Below are positions 59,737 through 64,000 of a DNA stretch of 64,000 nucleotides, piece by piece. The stretch is from Catellatospora sp. IY07-71 (GTDB taxonomy: Bacteria; Actinomycetota; Actinomycetes; Mycobacteriales; Micromonosporaceae). Location of the stretch: contig NZ_AP023360.1 in the NCBI RefSeq assembly GCF_018326265.1, positions 5,675,501 to 5,739,500 of the forward strand, in the 5' to 3' direction. The notes beneath the pieces were generated by a model. That model saw only the letters and a program-made list of their open reading frames with translations, was not told where the DNA came from and searched no databases. Every line of letters starts with the position of its first letter. Position 1 is the first letter of the stretch. A program made the position numbers and the translations under genes.

Positions 59737-61122
59737 TCACCATCCGAACCGCTCGTCGTGGACCTGCCGGGCGGAGACCCCGGCCGCGCGCAGCGCCGCG
59801 CGGGCCGCGGCCATCCACGGCGGCGGCCCGCACAGGAACACGTCCCGCCCGGCCAGCTCCGGCACCAGGTGTGCCAGGGCCTCATGGTCGGCGAAGCGCT
59901 CCGCCAGCTCCGCCGTCAGCCATGACACCCGTCCCGTGGGCGGCGGGCCGGGTAGGTAGATCACCTGTGCGCCGCGCTCGCGGGCGATGCCGTCGATCTC
60001 GGCGCGCAGCACCAGCTCCTCGTCGCTGCGCGCCCGGTAGATCAGGGTCACCTCGCCGGGGGCGTACCGCATCCCCTCCAGCAGCGCCCGCAGCGGGGTG
60101 ATGCCGATCCCGGCGGCCATCAGCAGCACCCGCTCGCCGCGGCGGCGGCCCTCGGTGAGCGTCCCGTACGGACCCTCGATCAGCACTGCCGTGCCCGGGG
60201 CGGCCCCGGCGAGCCGGGCGCCGTCGTCGCCCGCGGCTCGGAAGGTGAACCGCAGCCGGTCCGCGCGCGGCGCCTCGGACAGCGAGAACGGGTGCGCCCG
60301 GCTCCAGCCCCGCCCGGTGCGCAGCCGCCAGGTCAGGAACTGCCCCGGCCGCGCCGCCAGCCGGTCGAGCCGGTGCCCGGCGAGGTAGACCGAGTACACG
60401 TCGGACGCCTCACGGCGCACCTCGGCGACGGTGAGCCGGTGCCGGCGGCTCAGCCACAGCGGCCGCCCGACCCGGAACACCAGCAGCGCGGCGAACGCGG
60501 CGCCCCACAGCGTCCACCAGTACGCGGCCGCCGCGGGCGAGGTGACGAAGTGCGCGCCGTTCCACAGCTGGTGCGGCACGGCGAGACCGACACCCAGATA
60601 CGCGTACAGGTGCAGCAGGTGCCAGTTCTCGTAGCGCACCCGCCGCCGCGCCGCCCGCACCGACAGCGCCGCCACCAGCACCAGCAGCGTGGTGCCCGCC
60701 GCCGCGAGCAGCATGCCCGGGTAGCGCACCACCAGGTCGGCCAGCTGGGCGAGCACCCCGGTGCCGGCGGGCGCGGCGTACCCGTACGCCACCAGCACGA
60801 CGTGCCCCGCCATCAGCCAGCACGAGGTGAAGCCGAGCAGCCGGTGACCCCGGGCCAGCCGGTCCTGCCCCCAGGCGCGCTCCAGCCACGGCACCCGCGC
60901 CATGGCGAGCACCTGCAGCAGCAGCAGGTCGGCGGCGACCAGCCCGGTCAGCCGGGCCGCGGCCAGGATCGCGGTGCCCTCGGCGAGCAGCGCGGCCGGG
61001 CCGCCCGCGGCGGCCCACAGCACGAGCACCACCAGCACGGACGCCACGGCGAGCGCACCGGTGAGCACCCGGCCGAGGACACCGTCACGGCGGCGGGGGA
61101 GGGGAGAGCGGTCAGGGGTCAC
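59737..61122 (-). CDS. Ferric reductase-like transmembrane flavoprotein
   Basis: A 461-residue membrane oxidoreductase. About six helices form a ferric-reductase-type haem domain (about 1-240) with paired histidines (GHRLLGFTSCWLMAGH, WHLLHLYAYLGVGLAVPH). Next come the FAD-binding beta barrel (about 245-345, RAHPFSLSE) and the NAD(P)H domain (MAAGIGITPLRALLEG and FLCGPPPWM). It passes electrons from NAD(P)H to haem and on to the FMN-binding protein encoded next. GTG 61122 has no clear ribosome site. First gene of the ferric reductase, FMN_bind, apbE operon. Confidence 0.93.
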   Translation of the reverse strand: MTPDRSPLPRRRDGVLGRVLTGALAVASVLVVLVLWAAAGGPAALLAEGTAILAAARLTGLVAADLLLLQVLAMARVPWLERAWGQDRLARGHRLLGFTSCWLMAGHVVLVAYGYAAPAGTGVLAQLADLVVRYPGMLLAAAGTTLLVLVAALSVRAARRRVRYENWHLLHLYAYLGVGLAVPHQLWNGAHFVTSPAAAAYWWTLWGAAFAALLVFRVGRPLWLSRRHRLTVAEVRREASDVYSVYLAGHRLDRLAARPGQFLTWRLRTGRGWSRAHPFSLSEAPRADRLRFTFRAAGDDGARLAGAAPGTAVLIEGPYGTLTEGRRRGERVLLMAAGIGITPLRALLEGMRYAPGEVTLIYRARSDEELVLRAEIDGIARERGAQVIYLPGPPPTGRVSWLTAELAERFADHEALAHLVPELAGRDVFLCGPPPWMAAARAALRAAGVSARQVHDERFGW

Positions 61123-61240
61123 GCCACGGCGAGTCCGGGGGACGCCGCCCGGTTCCCGCCGGGGCCGGGAAATCCGCGGCGCGCTGACGGATGGGGGACA
61201 GCCCTGCCGCCCCGGCCCGTGATCCGCTTAACCTCGCCGC

Positions 61241-61762
61241 ATGACCTACCTCGCCACCCCCGCCGACTCCCCGCTGTTCGCGAATCAGACGGGCCACATC
61301 CCGAACTACCTGAGGGTGTTCGCGCTGCAGCCGGGCGCGTACGCGGCCTGGGAACAGCTGTCCGCCAGCGTCCGCGACGGCATGGACCTGCACCGGTACG
61401 AGCTGGTCACCCTCGCCGCCGCCCGCCGCCTGGGCTCGGAGTACTGCACCCTGGCCCACAGCAAGGTGCTGCGCGACCGCTTCTACGACGCCGACCGCCT
61501 GCGCGCCATCGTCGAGGACCACCGCGACGCCGGACTGTCCCCGCTCGACGTAGCCGTCATGGACTTCGCCGACCAGGTCGCCGCCGACCCCACCGCCATC
61601 ACCGACCGGCACGCCGCCCCCCTGCGCGCCCATGGCCTGTCCGACCAGGACATCTTCCAGATCGTCCTGGCCGTCTGCATCCGCCGCTTCTTCAGCGGCG
61701 TCCTCTCCGCCGTAGCCGCCGACCCCGACCCCGCCCTCCTCCCCCCGACCGCTGACCGCTGA
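61241..61762 (+). CDS. Carboxymuconolactone decarboxylase/AhpD-like protein
   Basis: A 173-residue helical protein of the AhpD/CMD family. The redox site reads EYCTLAHSKVL, with one Cys and the His of the usual CxxC-x2-H motif, so a full disulfide relay is absent. Family segments are ELVTLAAARRLGSEYC and FADQVAADPTAITDRH. Likely a peroxidase-related protein; the activity is uncertain because a Cys is missing. It is divergent from the ferric reductase operon. Its last codons fall in a 7-bp tandem repeat (61747-61771). Confidence 0.85.
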   Translation: MTYLATPADSPLFANQTGHIPNYLRVFALQPGAYAAWEQLSASVRDGMDLHRYELVTLAAARRLGSEYCTLAHSKVLRDRFYDADRLRAIVEDHRDAGLSPLDVAVMDFADQVAADPTAITDRHAAPLRAHGLSDQDIFQIVLAVCIRRFFSGVLSAVAADPDPALLPPTADR

Positions 61763-61774
61763 CCGCTGACCCGC

Positions 61775-61834
61775 GTTGATCATGAACTTAGGGGCGTGTT
61801 CGAGGGCGTGTCACGACCCTGGCGCCGTGATCAC
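61775..61834. repeat. Intergenic element resembling a Micromonosporaceae repeat
   Basis: The segment opens with GTTGATCATGAACTTA, holds GGGCGTGT twice and ends with CGTGATCAC. I recall very similar elements between genes in Micromonospora-type genomes, but this is from memory and not a search. It separates the convergent AhpD-like and kinase genes. Confidence 0.4.
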
Positions 61835-62767
61835 CTAGCGGTAGCGGGCGAGCGCGGCGGCGATGCGGTCGAGGAAGGGGCGGCCGAAGGCCGAGGTGCC
61901 GTCGACGGCGACCACGGCCAGGTAGCCGTGCAGCCGCCACAGTTCGCGGCGCTGCGCGAACCCGCGATCGATCGGCAGCACGTCGCGGTATCCGTCGAAC
62001 ACCTGCTCGGGCACGGGCGCGAAGTAGTCCAGCAGCGCGAGGTCCAGCTCGGGATGCCCGTAGTAAGGGCCGGTGTCCAGCAGGTAGGCCGCGTCGGCGG
62101 TGGTCAGGAAGTTGTTCTGCTGCGCGTCGCCGTGCAGGAGGGAGGGGACCGGCTCGGGCCCGCACCACCGGGGCAGGTCGGCGGCCAGCCGCTCGACCCC
62201 GGTGGCCAGCTCGGCAGGCAGGTTCCCGGAGCCGACGGCGTCGCGCAGCCGGGGCAGCAGCCGCCGCTGCGCGTAGAAGCCGGCCCAGCCCGTGTCCGTC
62301 GGGCGGTTGTCCTGGGCCAGCGGGCCGAAGAACCCGTCGAACTCGGCCAGGCCGAACCGGTCCCCGCGGGCGCTGTGCAGGGTGGCGAGGCTGCGGCCGA
62401 TCGCGCGCCATTGCTCGGGGGTACGCCGCTGCGCCGGCACCTCAGGCAGCGCCTCGAGCAGCAGGAGCGTCCCGGCGGGGGAGCCGGCCGTGCCCGGCCC
62501 GACGGGCAGGGGTGTGCGGACTCCGCCGCGCTCGCGCAGCAGCCGGTGCCCGCGCAGCTCCACGCCGAACCGGTCCGCGCCGCACGCCGAGCCGTCGAGC
62601 TTCGCGAACACGGAGAACGGCGTGCCGTGCAGGATCCCGCACCGATGGGAGGCGCGCTCGTCCAGGTCGGTGAAGCCGGTCGCGGACCAGGGCCGTCCAC
62701 GATGGCCGGAAGCGGCCCGCTCGACCACCGCCCGCACCCCGGCCTCCCACAACGGATGCGTCACCAC
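61835..62767 (-). CDS. Fructosamine/ketosamine kinase family protein
   Basis: A 310-residue kinase with the aminoglycoside-phosphotransferase fold of the fructosamine-3-kinase family: FAKLDG (ATP Lys), LLLLEAL hinge, LLHGDAQQNNFL (catalytic Asp and Asn) and LDTGPYYGHPELDLALLDYF, where the YYGHxExDLA block is the family signature. These enzymes phosphorylate Amadori adducts on glycated amines so that they fall apart. GTG 62767 has AGGA about 8 nt upstream. A longer frame to 62851 would run through palindrome C and is rejected. Confidence 0.88.
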   Translation of the reverse strand: MVTHPLWEAGVRAVVERAASGHRGRPWSATGFTDLDERASHRCGILHGTPFSVFAKLDGSACGADRFGVELRGHRLLRERGGVRTPLPVGPGTAGSPAGTLLLLEALPEVPAQRRTPEQWRAIGRSLATLHSARGDRFGLAEFDGFFGPLAQDNRPTDTGWAGFYAQRRLLPRLRDAVGSGNLPAELATGVERLAADLPRWCGPEPVPSLLHGDAQQNNFLTTADAAYLLDTGPYYGHPELDLALLDYFAPVPEQVFDGYRDVLPIDRGFAQRRELWRLHGYLAVVAVDGTSAFGRPFLDRIAAALARYR

Positions 62768-62804
62768 CCGGCCGATCCTACGGACCGCCCCGGACGCGTG
62801 AAGG

Positions 62805-62861
62805 TCGCTGGTTCGTGTCAGAGACTGCGGCCGGACCACATGTTCCGGCACGAACCAGCGA
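62805..62861. repeat. Intergenic palindrome C (TCGTGTC family)
   Basis: Perfect 13-bp arms (62805-62817 and 62849-62861), extended with mismatches, around a 31-nt loop that resembles the loop of copy A. It lies between the kinase start and the stop of the MBL gene and may terminate the latter. Confidence 0.7.
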
Positions 62862-62879
62862 TCTCCGCCCGCAGGCGAT

Positions 62880-63521
62880 TCAGAGGGTGACCGCCTCGCC
62901 GAGGGGGATGCGGGCGTAGTCGGTCTCGCCCTTGAAGCCCATCCAGCGGTCGAAGTTGTCGTAGCCGACGTCCGGCGACAGCATCCGGTCGTGGATCGGG
63001 AAGGCGCGCGCCGGGGCCACGGCCCGCGTGAAGTCCAGCGCCTCCCGCAGCTTGAACCAGGGCGCGCCCGCCGGCACGAGCAGCGCGGTCACCGGCTGCT
63101 CGGGGACGAAGAACGAGTCCCCGGGGTGGTAGACGCCCTCCACGACGTAGCCGAGGTTGGCGCAGCCGGGCAGGCCGTCGTAGATCTCGGCGTGCGCTCC
63201 GCCGACGGCGTGCACCGCGAAGCCGCCCGCGGTGAACGCGTCCCCGGCGGCGACCGGCGTGATCGCGGCGGCGACCGCGGGCGCGTCCTCGGCCGCGGCG
63301 ACGTCACGCACCGCCTCCGGCGCGTACACCCGCAGCTCGCGGGACTTCAGCAGGGACTCCAGGTGTGCGAAGTCCACGTGGTCGTAGTGCTCGTGGGTGA
63401 CCAGGATGTCGGTGACGCCCTCGTACGCCGCCGGCTCCGTCCAGACACCCGGGTCGATCAGCAGACGGCGCGCGCCGTCCTCGAGGCGTACGCAGGCATG
63501 GGTGAATTTGATCAACTGCAC
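62880..63521 (-). CDS. MBL-fold metallo-hydrolase
   Basis: A 213-residue metallo-beta-lactamase-fold hydrolase. The zinc motif HxHxDH is THEHYDHVDF (about residue 43). Further ligands lie in GGAHAEIYDG and in FPIHDRMLSP. The N-terminus MQLIKFTHACVRLEDG and the size fit the UlaG-like/YhfI-like group (beta-lactamase superfamily domain, often called metal-dependent hydrolase). The substrate is unknown. It lies 19 nt downstream of the histidine phosphatase gene and may share its transcript. Confidence 0.9.
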   Translation of the reverse strand: MQLIKFTHACVRLEDGARRLLIDPGVWTEPAAYEGVTDILVTHEHYDHVDFAHLESLLKSRELRVYAPEAVRDVAAAEDAPAVAAAITPVAAGDAFTAGGFAVHAVGGAHAEIYDGLPGCANLGYVVEGVYHPGDSFFVPEQPVTALLVPAGAPWFKLREALDFTRAVAPARAFPIHDRMLSPDVGYDNFDRWMGFKGETDYARIPLGEAVTL

Positions 63522-63540
63522 GGCCTCACCCTACCGGCGG

Positions 63541-64000
63541 TCAGAGGTTCCAGCGCAGCAGCACGGGGGTCTCCCGCTCGAAGCCCAGCACGCTCAGGGT
63601 GCCCGTCTCCAGCCGGAACAGCGCCCCGCCCTGTGGCGGCAGGCCCAGCCAGCGCGCGGTCAGCACGCGCAGCTGGTGCGCGTGGCCGACCAGGGCGACG
63701 TCTCCGGCGGTCAGCATGGTGCGGGCGCGCTCCAGCACCCGGTCGGCGCGGGCGCCCACCAGCTGGGCCGTCTCGCCGCCCGGGCCGGGGCAGCCCTGGT
63801 CCCACAGGCTCCAGTCGGCGCGCTGCTCGCGGATGTCCGGCGTGGTGCGGCCCTCGTAGGCGCCGTAGTTCCACTCCAGCAGGTCGTCGTCGAGCGCGGT
63901 GACGTCCAGCCCGGCGAGCTGCGCGGTGCGAACGGCGCGTTGCAGGGGACTGCACAGCACGGCGGCGAACGCGCGCCCGGCGAGCAGCTCGGCGAGCCGG
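63541..64000 (-). CDS. Histidine phosphatase family protein (N-terminus outside window)
   Basis: C-terminal about 152 residues of a phosphoglycerate-mutase-like phosphatase. Visible parts are VLCSPLQRAVRTAQLAGL (the second catalytic Arg region), LLEWNYGAYEGRTTPDIREQ (catalytic Glu) and VALVGHAHQLRVLTARWLGL (second His). The N-terminal RHG motif lies beyond position 64000. The frame is open across the window edge; an internal GTG near 63960 is not the true start. Typical size is about 190-200 residues, so about 40 are missing. Relatives are broad-specificity or acid phosphatases. Confidence 0.9.
   Translation of the reverse strand, partial: RLAELLAGRAFAAVLCSPLQRAVRTAQLAGLDVTALDDDLLEWNYGAYEGRTTPDIREQRADWSLWDQGCPGPGGETAQLVGARADRVLERARTMLTAGDVALVGHAHQLRVLTARWLGLPPQGGALFRLETGTLSVLGFERETPVLLRWNL

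Noticed and set aside
61747..61771. Tandem GACCGCT repeat (about 3.5 copies)
   Set aside because: Too short for a CRISPR or attachment site; most likely slippage at the end of the AhpD-like gene.

Overview
The window is about 72% GC by eye and reads as chromosomal DNA of a filamentous actinomycete. It has GTG and TTG starts, many 1-, 4- and 8-nt start/stop overlaps, and actinobacterial families such as a mycothiol-type DinB protein, an M. tuberculosis-like AAC(2')-I and a ROK/XylR-xylA pair. An intergenic element at 61775-61834 resembles ones I remember from Micromonosporaceae, so I place it there (Micromonospora, Actinoplanes or Catellatospora kin) with moderate confidence. No rRNA, tRNA, CRISPR array or transposase is seen.

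Left arm (1-14.6 kb, all minus strand) is an anaerobic/redox block. It holds a P-type ATPase, catabolic ornithine transcarbamylase, carbamate kinase and arginine deiminase, then a 49-aa membrane protein and an NhaC-type antiporter cut by the window edge. Upstream lie a Q/Y-rich SHOCT protein and a DUF6325 protein. Next is a nitrate reductase operon in which a NarI-like membrane protein, a molybdopterin enzyme, a four-cluster ferredoxin, a Rieske protein, a small membrane protein and a NarK transporter are almost all translationally coupled. Both blocks suit energy conservation without oxygen.

Middle-left (14.7-30.1 kb) is a mixed housekeeping/accessory stretch. It has a secreted isoamylase-type enzyme under a double TTGCAA site, small hydrolases and acetyltransferases, an AraC regulator divergent from a TIGR03086 protein, an M20 peptidase, an HTH_42 (AlkZ-like) protein, a lipoprotein and a Ca2+/H+ antiporter. 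It ends with an ABC exporter plus TetR operon that has two operator copies 22 bp apart.

Centre (30.1-41.2 kb) is the most interesting part. A LuxR-type regulator is divergent from a tight operon of discrete enzymes: a KAS III-like enzyme with altered active-site residues, an AurF-type diiron oxygenase, an acyl carrier protein, an aminoacyl-[carrier protein] ligase related to class II tRNA synthetases, a thioester-reductase-like SDR, a second ferritin-like diiron protein, a second carrier protein, an MMPL exporter, an ICMT-type methyltransferase and, after a hairpin, a fatty acyl-AMP ligase. There is no NRPS or modular PKS. The set suggests an amino acid and a fatty acid are loaded on two carrier proteins, joined or transferred, oxidised, reduced, methylated and exported. 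I cannot match it to a named pathway.

Right arm (41.2-64 kb) has an aminotransferase, aac(2')-I flanked by related inverted repeats, an M4 metalloprotease with tandem P-domains, an ArsR-type regulator with MFS exporter, DoxX, xylA and its ROK repressor, DUF4126, PepP, an HAF-repeat secreted protein, an ATP-grasp protein and a LacI regulator with operators at both ends of its gene. These are followed by a Zn-ADH with Lrp regulator, an ApbE/FMN-binding/ferric-reductase electron-transfer operon, an AhpD-like protein, a fructosamine kinase, an MBL hydrolase and a truncated histidine phosphatase. A family of intergenic palindromes sharing TCGTGTC recurs across the window.
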